DNA of 16,400 nucleotides from Burkholderiaceae bacterium (GCA_019428955.1 JAHYJF010000046.1:1-16400); one strand, 5' to 3'. Counted from the first letter of the stretch, positions 1 to 6,501 are shown. The notes: generated by a model not told the origin, from the sequence alone. Translations and numbers: made by a program.

Positions 1-1
1 C

Positions 2-175
2 TGGAGCCGTCCGTGGCGCTGGGCGCTCAAGCCGGCCATGTTCGCCGGACTCTTTCCACAACTCATCTCCCAGGCGATGGCACAGACGCCGATTCAGTCG
101 TGGCTGGCCGCTCTTGCAGTTACAGCCCCGGAACAGCCCGGCCCGCCAGGTCCGCCCGCGGCTGAGGCGGACTAG
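2..175 (+). CDS. Possible C-terminal fragment of an unidentified protein (partial at 5' end)
   Basis: An open frame enters from the left edge and ends with TAG at 173-175. It gives 57 residues: a tryptophan/arginine-rich stretch, a hydrophobic middle (around PAMFAGLFPQLISQAM) and a Pro/Ala/Glu-rich tail ending in PPAAEAD. The mix of a hydrophobic segment and a Pro-rich tail looks more like coding sequence than the other + frames. It converges on the AI-2E family gene, and the two stop codons overlap. I do not recognise the family and the N-terminus is outside the window, so this could be a chance open frame. Confidence 0.4.
   Translation, partial: WSRPWRWALKPAMFAGLFPQLISQAMAQTPIQSWLAALAVTAPEQPGPPGPPAAEAD
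150..172. terminator. Short inverted repeat where two genes converge, possible bidirectional terminator
   Basis: GTCCGCC at 150-156 is the perfect reverse complement of GGCGGAC at 166-172, with a 9-nt loop. It sits where the partial + gene and the minus-strand AI-2E gene converge. Neither side has a clear T-run, so calling it a terminator is only an inference from position and symmetry. Confidence 0.3.
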
Positions 176-1374
176 TCGCCCAACAACTCGGCGACGTGTT
201 CGAGTCGGTCCACGCGCTGGGCAACCACTTTGACGATGGCCGTGATCGGAACGCTGAGCAGCATGCCCCAGATTCCCCACAGCCATCCCCAGAACAGCAG
301 CGACACGAACACCGCTACCGTGTTCATGCGGGCAATCCGGCCCGTCATCCAGGTGGTCACGAAGGTTCCGATCAGCGTGGCGATCGCCATCGATGCCGCC
401 CCGACCAGGAGCCCGGTGGATACCGAGTCGAACTGAACAAAAGCCGCAAGGCCGATGCCCGCTGCGGTGACGATCGGTCCGAGGTAGGGGATGATGTGGA
501 GCAGACCGGCGGCAACGGCCCAGACGCCGGCGTTCTCCAGGCCGATCCAGCGCATCGTGATCCAGGTGAGCAGCGCGAGCAGCAGGTTGGTCGCCAGCAG
601 CATCAGCATGTAACGCTGGATGGAGTGGTTGATGTCATCGAGGACGCGCACCGTGATCTTGCGGTTTGACAGCGACGGCCCGGCGAGTCGCACCAGCTTT
701 CTCTTGAAGGTATCGCCCGAAATCAGCAGAAAGAGGGTCAGGAAGATCACCATCGCTCCCTGGCCGATCATCCCCGCAACTCCGCCGGAATTCGACCACA
801 GGTAGTTGCCGATCTTGAAGCGCGGGGCGTCCACGACGACGACCGTCACCGGCTTCTTGGGGGCCAGCGTCGTGTCGGGCGCCTGGCTAGTAGCCTTCTC
901 GATCTCGCTCGCCGCGGTTTGTACCTTCTGCAGGGTGGTAGCCTCGCCCCGAGGCGAGGCGGCCAGACTCGCCGACAACTTGCTCACCGCTGTGGGTAAC
1001 TGGGTCAGGATCGTCTGCACCTGTCCGCGCAGCGAGTAGGTTCCCAGCGCGATCGCACCAACCACACTAGCCATCACGATCACGCTGCCCGCCACGCGCG
1101 GGATCCGGATGCGCTCGAGCCATGCGACGAGGGGGTTGAGCGTATAGGCGAACAGAATGCCCAGCAGCAGCGAAATGACAAAGCTCTGTGCCCATTCCAG
1201 GGCGAAGACAACCGCGAGCGTGGCGAGGATGACCGTCGCCAGGTCGCGCGCCGCTTCCGGAACCCGAACCGCAAGCGTCGCGGTAACCGGCTCCGATTCG
1301 GCGCGTGCCGGATCGGTGGGCGGATCAACCGCAACCGGATGGATCACTGCTGTCACAGATTGGGACCTCGGCAT
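172..1374 (-). CDS. AI-2E/PerM (DUF20) family membrane protein
   Basis: A 400-residue polytopic inner-membrane protein of the AI-2E transporter/PerM family. Members are proposed exporters or antiporters, and the real substrate of most is unknown. Visible features are a hydrophilic N-terminal tail of about 40 residues, a hydrophobic pair around residues 44-75 (ILATLAVVFALEWAQSF and SLLLGILFAYTLNPLV), then TM3, a soluble loop rich in Ala/Thr/Lys (about 120-185), and a C-terminal membrane block. That block contains the family-typical segments LLHIIPYLGPIVTA and LLFWGWLWGIWGMLLSVP, followed by a charged cytoplasmic tail. Length is normal for the family. The start is the ATG at 1372-1374; no good Shine-Dalgarno sequence precedes it. 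It lies downstream of the BON gene on the same strand, separated by a strong hairpin, so it could be read through from the lipoprotein genes. The family is clear; the transport role is inferred. Confidence 0.9.
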   Translation of the reverse strand: MPRSQSVTAVIHPVAVDPPTDPARAESEPVTATLAVRVPEAARDLATVILATLAVVFALEWAQSFVISLLLGILFAYTLNPLVAWLERIRIPRVAGSVIVMASVVGAIALGTYSLRGQVQTILTQLPTAVSKLSASLAASPRGEATTLQKVQTAASEIEKATSQAPDTTLAPKKPVTVVVVDAPRFKIGNYLWSNSGGVAGMIGQGAMVIFLTLFLLISGDTFKRKLVRLAGPSLSNRKITVRVLDDINHSIQRYMLMLLATNLLLALLTWITMRWIGLENAGVWAVAAGLLHIIPYLGPIVTAAGIGLAAFVQFDSVSTGLLVGAASMAIATLIGTFVTTWMTGRIARMNTVAVFVSLLFWGWLWGIWGMLLSVPITAIVKVVAQRVDRLEHVAELLGD

Positions 1375-1413
1375 TCGCGAACGAAGAGCAACCGTGGGCC
1401 GCGTTGCAACGAA

Positions 1414-1465
1414 CTGACCTCGAGTCGCCGCGATGCCTGACGGCTCCGCAGCGACTCGAGGTCAG
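1414..1465 (-). terminator. Perfect 15-bp hairpin after the BON gene, intercistronic or terminator
   Basis: Bases 1414-1428 (CTGACCTCGAGTCGC) are the exact reverse complement of 1451-1465, with a 22-nt loop. On the minus strand the hairpin begins six bases after the BON gene's TAA and ends about 40 bases before the ATG of the AI-2E gene. The sequence after it in that direction is only moderately T-rich (TTCGTTGC), so it is not a textbook intrinsic terminator. It could stop, attenuate or stabilise transcripts from the lipoprotein genes. Confidence 0.6.
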
Positions 1466-1471
1466 CTTGCC

Positions 1472-1786
1472 TTACTTGAGCCGCAGGTCGTTCTTGACCG
1501 AGACCACGCCGCGCACGCTGCGTGCCACTGCGGCCGCCTTGGTGATGTCGGCCGGGGAAGCAACGAAGCCGGCGAGTTGAACCACGCCCTTGAAGGTCTC
1601 GACGTTGATTTCGGCGACCTTCAGAGTCGGTTCATTGAAGATGGCCGCCTTCACCTTGGCGGTGATGACGCTGTCGTCCACGTACTCGCCAGTGCCCTCT
1701 TTCTGTGAAGTGGACGCACAGCCCACGACGGAGACCAGGGTGATGGCCAGAAAAGCTGCTGACAGGTACTTGCTAAGTGGTTTCAA
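1472..1786 (-). CDS. BON-domain lipoprotein (OsmY-like)
   Basis: A 104-residue envelope protein. It starts with a lipoprotein signal peptide ending in SVVGC, so Cys23 would be lipidated, followed by a short polar linker and one BON domain from about residue 37 to the end. The domain shows the family pattern DDSVITAKVKAAI, then VETFKGVVQLAGFV and VARSVRGVVSVKNDLRL. BON domains are linked to membrane or phospholipid interaction and to osmotic or envelope stress, as in OsmY and DolP. The start is TTG at 1784-1786, supported by GGAG eight bases upstream; an ATG-only search would miss it. It is the third gene of a minus-strand run of small lipoproteins, 57 bases after the preceding gene, and is followed at once by a 15-bp hairpin. 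The domain and lipobox are seen directly; the stress role is family knowledge. Confidence 0.88.
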   Translation of the reverse strand: MKPLSKYLSAAFLAITLVSVVGCASTSQKEGTGEYVDDSVITAKVKAAIFNEPTLKVAEINVETFKGVVQLAGFVASPADITKAAAVARSVRGVVSVKNDLRLK

Positions 1787-1843
1787 GGTTAGTGCTCCAA
1801 GTTACAAAAGGGTAGTCTGAATGGGCGGAAGCGGCGCAAGGCA

Positions 1844-2038
1844 TTACTTCTTGTCGCCCTTTGCGGCGTCCTGGATGTTGTCGCCAGCTTTCTCGACCTG
1901 CTGTCCGACGTTCTCAACCGCCTTGTCGAGATCCTTGCCGGCGCGCTCCATCGGGCCTTCCTGCTTCTGGCACGCGGACAGTGCGGCGAGCGTCGCGCCG
2001 AGGATCAGGATCGTGCCGAAGATTCTCCCGACTCTCAT
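1844..2038 (-). CDS. Very small hydrophilic lipoprotein, 64 residues
   Basis: A short envelope protein with a lipoprotein signal peptide ending in LSAC (Cys23). The mature part of about 40 residues is charged, helical and amphipathic (QKQEGPMERAGKDLDKAVEN and onward) and ends in Lys-rich GDKK. Small lipoproteins of this kind are common in proteobacteria; I cannot name a characterised homologue. The ATG is at 2036-2038 with AAGGA seven bases upstream. The stop of the preceding glycine-zipper gene lies only two bases before this ATG, which points to translational coupling. The coupled position between a glycine-zipper lipoprotein and a BON lipoprotein suggests an envelope-stress operon, but that role is inferred. 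Confidence 0.8.
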   Translation of the reverse strand: MRVGRIFGTILILGATLAALSACQKQEGPMERAGKDLDKAVENVGQQVEKAGDNIQDAAKGDKK

Positions 2039-2040
2039 GA

Positions 2041-2259
2041 TCAGTCCTTGCCGACTTCGCGGCCGATGATGCCGCCGACCGCCGCTCCGCCGACCGTGCC
2101 GATCGCGCTGCCGCCGGTGAGCACAGCGCCGGTGACGGCGCCGACTCCGGCACCAGCGGCCGTGTTCTCGTCCTGCCGCGTCATGCCGGCACAGCCACCC
2201 AGGCCAAGAACAAGCGCCGCCGTCACGGCAAGGAATGTGAGTTTCGGAAACGTTTTCAT
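2041..2259 (-). CDS. Glycine-zipper lipoprotein (OsmB/SlyB-like)
   Basis: A 72-residue lipoprotein. The signal peptide ends in LGLGGC (Cys23). After a polar stretch (AGMTRQDEN) comes a glycine-zipper segment with GxxxG-type spacing, from GAGVGAVTGAVLTGG to GGIIGREVGKD, as in OsmB and other glycine-zipper outer-membrane lipoproteins. An upstream in-frame start at 2304 is possible, but the ATG at 2257-2259 is chosen because a perfect GGAGGT lies seven bases upstream and the signal peptide begins cleanly there. It is the first gene of the minus-strand lipoprotein run. The 149 bases to the divergent SRAP gene should hold its promoter; I could not point to a convincing one. Confidence 0.85.
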   Translation of the reverse strand: MKTFPKLTFLAVTAALVLGLGGCAGMTRQDENTAAGAGVGAVTGAVLTGGSAIGTVGGAAVGGIIGREVGKD

Positions 2260-2408
2260 GGAAAGACCTCCGGACAGCAAAATTGGTAATCGGGAACTTC
2301 TCACTTCACTGACCCAAGTATGGGAAACAGGCTGCGTCCCGAACAGCGGACGACACCGCCAATCGACGTAGTAGATGTCCTACGTGCGCGCTGAGCTAGA
2401 CTCGGCGC

Positions 2409-2882
2409 ATGTGCAATCGCTATGTCTCCCCGGATCAGGCCGCGATCGAACGTTATTGGCAGGTCGGCCGCGGCGACCCTTGGCACGGTGCCCCGGACAT
2501 CTTCCCGCGCGCTCCCGGACCGTTCATTCGGGCGGCTGCGGCAGCGAACGACCGGCAATCCGACGACGCGCACGCCGGCGCGCCCGAGCGCGAACTGGTG
2601 GTTGGCCAGTGGGGACTGATTCCCTGGGTCGACAAGTTCACGGTCGAGATTTTCGAGAGCTACACCATGCTCACCGTCAATGCCGATCACCACCCGCTGA
2701 TGGCAAGCATGCACAAGCCCGACCCGCAACTGCCGCCCGATCGGCAGGACAAGCGCAGCGTGGTTCCGATCGACCTCTCCGATGTCGATGCCTGGCTGTG
2801 CGGGTCGAACGATGAGGCGGCGAGCCTGGTTCGCGTACCGCCGGTTGAAGTATTCGACGCGGCGCCGCAGCCGCGCCCCTAG
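2409..2882 (+). CDS. SRAP/HMCES (YedK) family protein with an internal in-frame deletion
   Basis: A 157-residue protein beginning MCNRYVSPDQ, the start of SOS-response-associated peptidase family proteins. In that family Cys2, exposed after Met removal, forms a thiazolidine link to abasic sites in single-stranded DNA. The N-terminal block runs through IFPRAPGPFIR to VVGQWGLIPW (ending at residue 73). It then jumps straight to VDKFTVEIFESYTMLTVNAD, which belongs to the later part of the fold, and on to MHKPDPQLPP with the likely catalytic His102 and the usual C-terminus RVPPVEVFDA. The usual middle segment, with the Asn of the N-A-R motif and the Glu of the second active-site strand (YedK Asn75 and Glu105), is absent. 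About 80 residues seem to be missing compared with full-length members as I recall them. The frame is kept, so a protein could be made, but it is probably inactive or altered. The RBS is weak. Confidence 0.8.
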   Translation: MCNRYVSPDQAAIERYWQVGRGDPWHGAPDIFPRAPGPFIRAAAAANDRQSDDAHAGAPERELVVGQWGLIPWVDKFTVEIFESYTMLTVNADHHPLMASMHKPDPQLPPDRQDKRSVVPIDLSDVDAWLCGSNDEAASLVRVPPVEVFDAAPQPRP

Positions 2883-3112
2883 GGCAGGACCCCGGGCAGT
2901 CTTTCAATCAAGGCTAATTAAGCGCAGAATGCACTCGACAGTCGTGATGGTGAGCCGCAGCGCTCATGGGCAGCCGGATTCATTGGCTCGATGCATGCAG
3001 GGAGCGCCACCCACCTCTGATGCTGTCATGTCTTGTGGTGTGCCAGGGACGGGCGAGGGTATTTCGCCATCTCGGCGAATCGCCTCGTTCTCCAACCAAG
3101 GAGGACTCTTGC

Positions 3113-3490
3113 ATGAACTTCAAGCCTATTTGCCTGATTGGGACAGTTGTGTGCGCCGTCTTCGGCCTCGTCTTTCTGCTCGTCCCGATGCAAGTCGCTG
3201 CGATATATGGCATGGTCGAGTGGAATCCAGGTCAACTGACCGTTGCGAGGCTGTTCGGGGTGTCAATGCTCTACATCGCGGTCACATTGTTTGTGTTGCG
3301 CGACCTCGCTGACCAAGCTTTGCGACGGACGTTCGCAGCGGCGTTCGCAGCCGCGAGCGCGGTAGCGGTGGTGGTGAGCATTCACTCGGTTGTCACGGGC
3401 GCCACCAACTCGATGATGTGGTCGACGGTGTTGATCTACGGCTTCTTCACGATCGCCTGGGCCTCCGTGGCCAAGTCATCCAGTACCTAG
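3113..3490 (+). CDS. Small four-helix inner-membrane protein, unknown function
   Basis: A 125-residue hydrophobic protein with four likely membrane segments: about residues 4-30 (ICLIGTVVCAVFGLVFLLVP), 43-62 (ARLFGVSMLYIAVTLFVL), 73-95 (FAAAFAAASAVAVVVSIHSV) and 102-120 (WSTVLIYGFFTIAWASV). The ATG at 3113 is preferred over an upstream in-frame ATG at 2966 because AAGGAGGA lies seven bases before it, and the extra N-terminal residues look non-coding. I do not recognise a characterised family; the layout resembles generic DUF-type four-helix proteins. It stands alone: 230 bases without a recognisable gene precede it, and it converges on the broken hydrolase gene 24 bases downstream. Confidence 0.75.
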   Translation: MNFKPICLIGTVVCAVFGLVFLLVPMQVAAIYGMVEWNPGQLTVARLFGVSMLYIAVTLFVLRDLADQALRRTFAAAFAAASAVAVVVSIHSVVTGATNSMMWSTVLIYGFFTIAWASVAKSSST

Positions 3491-3514
3491 GCAGCGGCGC
3501 GGCACGCGAGCTAG

Positions 3515-4090
3515 CTAGCGCAGCCGCCCGGCGAAGTCCGCAAAAACCGACCGATACCGCGCCGGGGTCTCTCTGTGCAGGCCGCTGTGCGAACCGGCGG
3601 CCAACTCGACGGCAACCGCGGCTCCCATGGAATGCCCGTAGATCACGCGACGCCTCGGGTCGGGCTGGCGCAACACCATTTCTCGCCAGCCGAACTCGGC
3701 GTCGGCGTAGATGCTGTCTTCGGAAGGCACGAGCTGAGTGCTCTCGCCCCAACCGCGATACTCGACGCCCAGCACCGAGTAGCCGGCTGCGCGAATCGCC
3801 AGCATCTTGGGGTAGTTGTGGTACAGGTTGCGGAAGGTGCCGTACAGATACAGCAGCGTCGGAGCCTGCGAATCCGGCCCCGGGAGTCACCAGATCTGCA
3901 CGCGTTGATCGCCGACTGCCGGGTTCCCGGCGGCAACAAAACAGGTCCGATCGCCTGCCTCCAAACCGGAGAGTGCAGCGGGGATCGCGCGTGACGGTCG
4001 GTAGACGGCTTGACGTTCGCGTTCTCCGAGCGCGGCGCAACCCCCGAGCGAGAAGAGCGCGAAGATGAACAGGACGAAAAGCCCCGCCGC
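3515..4090 (-). pseudogene. Broken alpha/beta-hydrolase lipoprotein gene (in-frame TGA, internal deletion, start lost)
   Basis: All pieces lie in one minus-strand frame. First a lipoprotein-type membrane segment ends in FSLGGC (Cys codon at 4037-4039) and runs on as AALGERERQAVYRPSRAIPA to VQIW. An in-frame TGA (3887-3889) follows. The same frame continues LPGPDSQAPTLLYLYGTFRN, then the hydrolase core with GWGEST and the nucleophile elbow GHSMG (codons near 3625-3637), ending at TAG 3515-3517. Homologues as I know them read WW where this has W-stop, so a TGG-to-TGA change is likely. After AVELAA the protein jumps to GSHSGLHRE, which carries the catalytic-His region of the C-terminus. The segment with the catalytic Asp is missing, roughly 90-100 residues. 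No start codon lies near the signal peptide in this frame. Three independent lesions make it a pseudogene; only a short core fragment from 3805 could still be translated. Confidence 0.82.
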
Positions 4091-4726
4091 ACGGCCATTG
4101 CCAGGCCAACCCGCGACGCGCTGGACTATGCGCTCCGGGCGGCCCTGCTCACCATGAACTCGCGGGCCGACGAAGCGCACCCGCGCTGGCACAAATTCGC
4201 CTCCGCGATAAGTGGGGCGACCGGCGGCGCCTTCGGGCTACCTGCCCTCGTCGTCGAATTGCCGGTCTCGACGGCCATCATCTGTCGATCCATTGCCGAC
4301 ATCGCCCGCGCCAACGGCGAAGCGCTGGACGACATGTCCGTGCGCATGGCGTGCCTGGAGGTTTTTGCGCTGGGCGGCCCGGCGCGCACCGACGATGCGG
4401 CCGAGTCGGGGTACTTCGCGGTGCGCGCAGCGCTCGCGCAGGCAGTCTCTGAAGCGGGGCAATACCTGGCGACGCACGCTAGCGTTCAGGACGGCGCGCC
4501 CGCAGTCGTGCGGCTGGTCTCGCTCATTGCCGCGCGATTCCAGATCCAGGTTTCACAGAAAACCGCGGCGCAGGCGGTGCCGATCATCGGTGCGGCCGCC
4601 GGAGCGGTCATCAACCTGATGTTCATCGATCATTTCCAGGACATGAGTCGCGGCCACTTCACCGTGCGCCGCCTCGAGAGGATCTATGGTGCGGAGTCGG
4701 TGCGCACCGCGTACGACCGACCCTGA
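4010..4726 (+). CDS. EcsC family protein, N-terminally truncated (start uncertain)
   Basis: From about base 4106 to the TGA at 4724-4726 the frame encodes a recognisable EcsC-family protein: DYALRAALLTM, ASAISGATGGAFGLPALVVE, LEVFALGGPA, SGYFAVRAALAQAVSEA, AAQAVPIIGAAAGAVINLMF and IDHFQDMSRGHFTVRRLER. The family contains hydrophobic membrane-associated segments and has no well-defined biochemical role in proteobacteria. Upstream of 4106 the frame stays open to an ATG at 4010, but that part (charged, ERGATPEREEREDEQDEK) is antisense to the hydrolase signal peptide and is unlike EcsC N-termini, which normally supply another 55-60 residues. The first internal ATG is at 4154. The authentic 5' end therefore seems to have been deleted together with the start of the divergent hydrolase gene. 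It may be a pseudogene or may start anew from a substitute codon. It converges on the BKACE gene, nine bases apart. Confidence 0.72.
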   Translation: MTFAFSERGATPEREEREDEQDEKPRRTAIARPTRDALDYALRAALLTMNSRADEAHPRWHKFASAISGATGGAFGLPALVVELPVSTAIICRSIADIARANGEALDDMSVRMACLEVFALGGPARTDDAAESGYFAVRAALAQAVSEAGQYLATHASVQDGAPAVVRLVSLIAARFQIQVSQKTAAQAVPIIGAAAGAVINLMFIDHFQDMSRGHFTVRRLERIYGAESVRTAYDRP

Positions 4727-4735
4727 CGGCCACCC

Positions 4736-5668
4736 TCAGAATCCCACGTTGTTGCCGCCCTTCAATTGCAGCATCTCGCGGGCCTCGGCCGGGGTCGCGA
4801 TCTCGAGCGAGAGCGCCTCGATGACGGTGCGAATGCGCGTGACCTGGGCCGCGTTCGAGCGGGCGAGCTGACCGGGCCCGTCCCAGAGCGAGTCCTCGAG
4901 CCCCACCCGGACGTTGCCGCCGATCGCCGCCGACACCGTGGCGATCGGAATCTGGGCCCGGCCCGCGCCGAGCACCGACCACAGGTAGTCGTTGCCGAAG
5001 AGCCGGTCGGCGGTGCGCTTCATCTGCATCACGTCCTCGACGTGGGTGCCGATGCCGCCGCGCAGGCCAAACACCGACTGGATGAAGAACGGCGCCTTGA
5101 TCAGGCCGCGGTCGAAGAAGTGCGCCGCCGTGTAGAGATGACCGATGTCGTAGCACTCGATCTCGAAGCGGGTGCCGTTGTCGCTGCACGATTCGAGAAT
5201 GTAGGCGATATCCCTGAAAGTGTTGCGAAAGATGCGATCGTCCGAATTGGCCAGGTACGGCCGCTCCCAGTCGTACTTGAATTCGGAGAAACGATCGAGC
5301 ATCTCGTAGAGACCGAAGTTCATCGAACCCATGTTCAGCGAGGCCACTTCGGGCTTGAGCTGAAGCGCCGGCTGGAGACGTTCCTCAACCCCCATGGTCG
5401 GCGCGCCGCCGGTGGTCAGGTTGATGACCACGTCGGAGGCGGCCTTGATCGTTGGCAGGAATTGCCGGAACAGCTCCGGATCCTGCGAGGGGCAGCCGTC
5501 GTCGGGCTTGCGGGCGTGAAGATGGACGATCGCCGCCCCCGCTTCGGCCGCACCGATGGCTCCGGCCGCGATCTCGGCGGCGGTCACCGGCAGGTAAGGC
5601 GACATCGACGGCGTGTGGATCGCACCGGTTACTGCGCAGGTGATGATTACTTTCCGGTTGCCGGCCAT
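4736..5668 (-). CDS. Beta-keto acid cleavage enzyme (BKACE, DUF849)
   Basis: A 310-residue cytoplasmic TIM-barrel enzyme. The founding member, Kce of lysine fermentation, condenses 3-keto-5-aminohexanoate with acetyl-CoA and cleaves it to acetoacetate and a CoA thioester. The wider family acts on many beta-keto acids. Family signatures are visible: the N-terminal strand KVIITCAVTGAIHTPSMSPYLP, the zinc-site motif HLHAR with His49 and His51, NLTTGGAPTMGVEERLQ, SLNMGSMNFG, FEIECYDIGHL and VGLEDSLW with Glu258 as the probable third zinc ligand. Length is normal. The ATG is at 5666-5668, with AAGGA seven bases upstream. It follows the GntR gene on the same strand by 81 bases, so the two are probably cotranscribed and divergent from the TRAP operon. 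The substrate cannot be read from sequence; the cluster suggests the beta-keto acid is made by one of the two dehydrogenases encoded opposite. Confidence 0.92.
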   Translation of the reverse strand: MAGNRKVIITCAVTGAIHTPSMSPYLPVTAAEIAAGAIGAAEAGAAIVHLHARKPDDGCPSQDPELFRQFLPTIKAASDVVINLTTGGAPTMGVEERLQPALQLKPEVASLNMGSMNFGLYEMLDRFSEFKYDWERPYLANSDDRIFRNTFRDIAYILESCSDNGTRFEIECYDIGHLYTAAHFFDRGLIKAPFFIQSVFGLRGGIGTHVEDVMQMKRTADRLFGNDYLWSVLGAGRAQIPIATVSAAIGGNVRVGLEDSLWDGPGQLARSNAAQVTRIRTVIEALSLEIATPAEAREMLQLKGGNNVGF

Positions 5669-5749
5669 GATTGTTCCTTGCTTGCAAACTGCCCGGGAAG
5701 ATCCCGAGAGGAGATTGTCCGTCGGCCGCGCTTCACGGCCCGTGCAGGA

Positions 5750-6415
5750 TCATACGTGCTGGCGGCCGCGTCGTCTTGCCACCAGCGCCATAAGTTCGGC
5801 CTGGGTCGTCCCGCCGACCGCGATGTGGTTCGTCATCGCCAGCCGGGCGGCCTCGAGGTCGGATCTCAGTACCGCGTCGACAATCAGCGCGTGATCGGCG
5901 TTGGACGCCCTCATCCGCTCGGGCTGCGCCAACGCGACGGGCCGATGGAATGCCAGCCGGCTCCTGAGATCGACGATCTGGTGATGCAGGTAATCGTTGC
6001 GAGCGCCTCGGTAGATCAGGTCGTGAAATCGCTCGTTGGCGTCGGCATAGGCCGAACCGTCACCCAGCCCCGCGGCCGCTTCGCCGGTCAATTGCGCGGC
6101 CCGGAGCGCCACGCGTTCGTCGTCGCCCATGCGCCCTGCCGCCAGCTGCGCGGCCTGGGCTTCGAGCACCACCAGGACTTCGACCATCGCCATTGCGGCG
6201 CGCGGATCGAGGGTGATGACGATCCCGCCGCGGCGCGGCTGGAAATCGATCAGTCCGGCGGCCGCCAGTTGCAGCAAGGCCTCACGGGCCGGCGTCCGCG
6301 ACACACCGAAACGCTCCGCCACCGACTTGACGTCGATGCGGCTTCCAGGAGGAAGCTCTCCGGTGGCAATATCATGTTCGAGCTGGCGCCATACCCTGGC
6401 GCCAACTCCGACCAT
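5750..6415 (-). CDS. GntR/FCD family transcriptional regulator
   Basis: A 221-residue regulator of the FadR/FCD branch of GntR. The N-terminal winged helix-turn-helix spans about residues 5-72: VWRQLEHDIATGELPPGSRI, VAERFGVSRTPAREALLQLAAAGLI, and the wing FQPRRGGIVI. The C-terminal all-helical FCD ligand-binding domain covers about 80-205 and includes the His-containing motifs NERFHDLIYRGARNDYLHHQ, ADHALIVDAVL and MTNHI, which often bind a metal and a small carboxylate. The ATG at 6413-6415 gives the normal family length. A GTG 15 bases further upstream is also possible, and neither has a clear ribosome-binding site. The open frame extending to 6634 is not supported. The gene is divergent from the TRAP operon and upstream of the BKACE gene, so it most likely controls both arms and responds to the transported acid or an intermediate. 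Confidence 0.9.
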   Translation of the reverse strand: MVGVGARVWRQLEHDIATGELPPGSRIDVKSVAERFGVSRTPAREALLQLAAAGLIDFQPRRGGIVITLDPRAAMAMVEVLVVLEAQAAQLAAGRMGDDERVALRAAQLTGEAAAGLGDGSAYADANERFHDLIYRGARNDYLHHQIVDLRSRLAFHRPVALAQPERMRASNADHALIVDAVLRSDLEAARLAMTNHIAVGGTTQAELMALVARRRGRQHV

Positions 6416-6453
6416 GGCCGGTGGAGGTTTCACTGAGTTCAATGTGCTGGCAG

Positions 6454-6482
6454 GTGACAACGTCGCGGAACCGGTATATAAA
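6454..6482 (+). promoter_or_regulatory. Sigma70-type promoter for the TRAP catabolic operon
   Basis: GTGACA (6454-6459) matches five of six bases of the -35 consensus. TATAAA (6477-6482) matches five of six of the -10 consensus, and the spacer is exactly 17 bases. The expected transcription start is near 6489, giving a leader of about 90 bases before the GTG start of the binding-protein gene. The AT-rich -10 region stands out in otherwise GC-rich sequence. Seen in sequence; activity is inferred. Confidence 0.6.
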
Positions 6483-6501
6483 TATATGGCGAATTTATCG
6501 C
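6472..6501. promoter_or_regulatory. Candidate GntR operator overlapping the -10 box and transcription start
   Basis: Two near-palindromes sit side by side. At 6472-6491 CGGTATATA and TATATGGCG flank a central AA and pair at seven of nine positions. At 6489-6501 GCGA and TCGC flank ATTTA. The first covers the -10 box and the second the predicted start of transcription, which suits repression by the divergently encoded GntR/FCD protein. It resembles only loosely the known FadR-type half sites, so the assignment is inferred from symmetry and position. Confidence 0.45.

Noticed and set aside
2301..2729. A 142-codon minus-strand frame opposite the SRAP gene
   Set aside because: Antisense to a gene with clear N- and C-terminal SRAP motifs.
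3500..3535. GCTAGCTAGC palindrome between the four-helix protein and hydrolase genes as terminator
   Set aside because: The palindrome has no loop and no T-run; probably chance.
4766..6436. A 556-codon open frame on the + strand across the BKACE and GntR genes
   Set aside because: It is antisense to two clear family members, is rich in His/Arg/Asp/Gly as expected from reversed GC-rich codons, and shows no recognisable domain.
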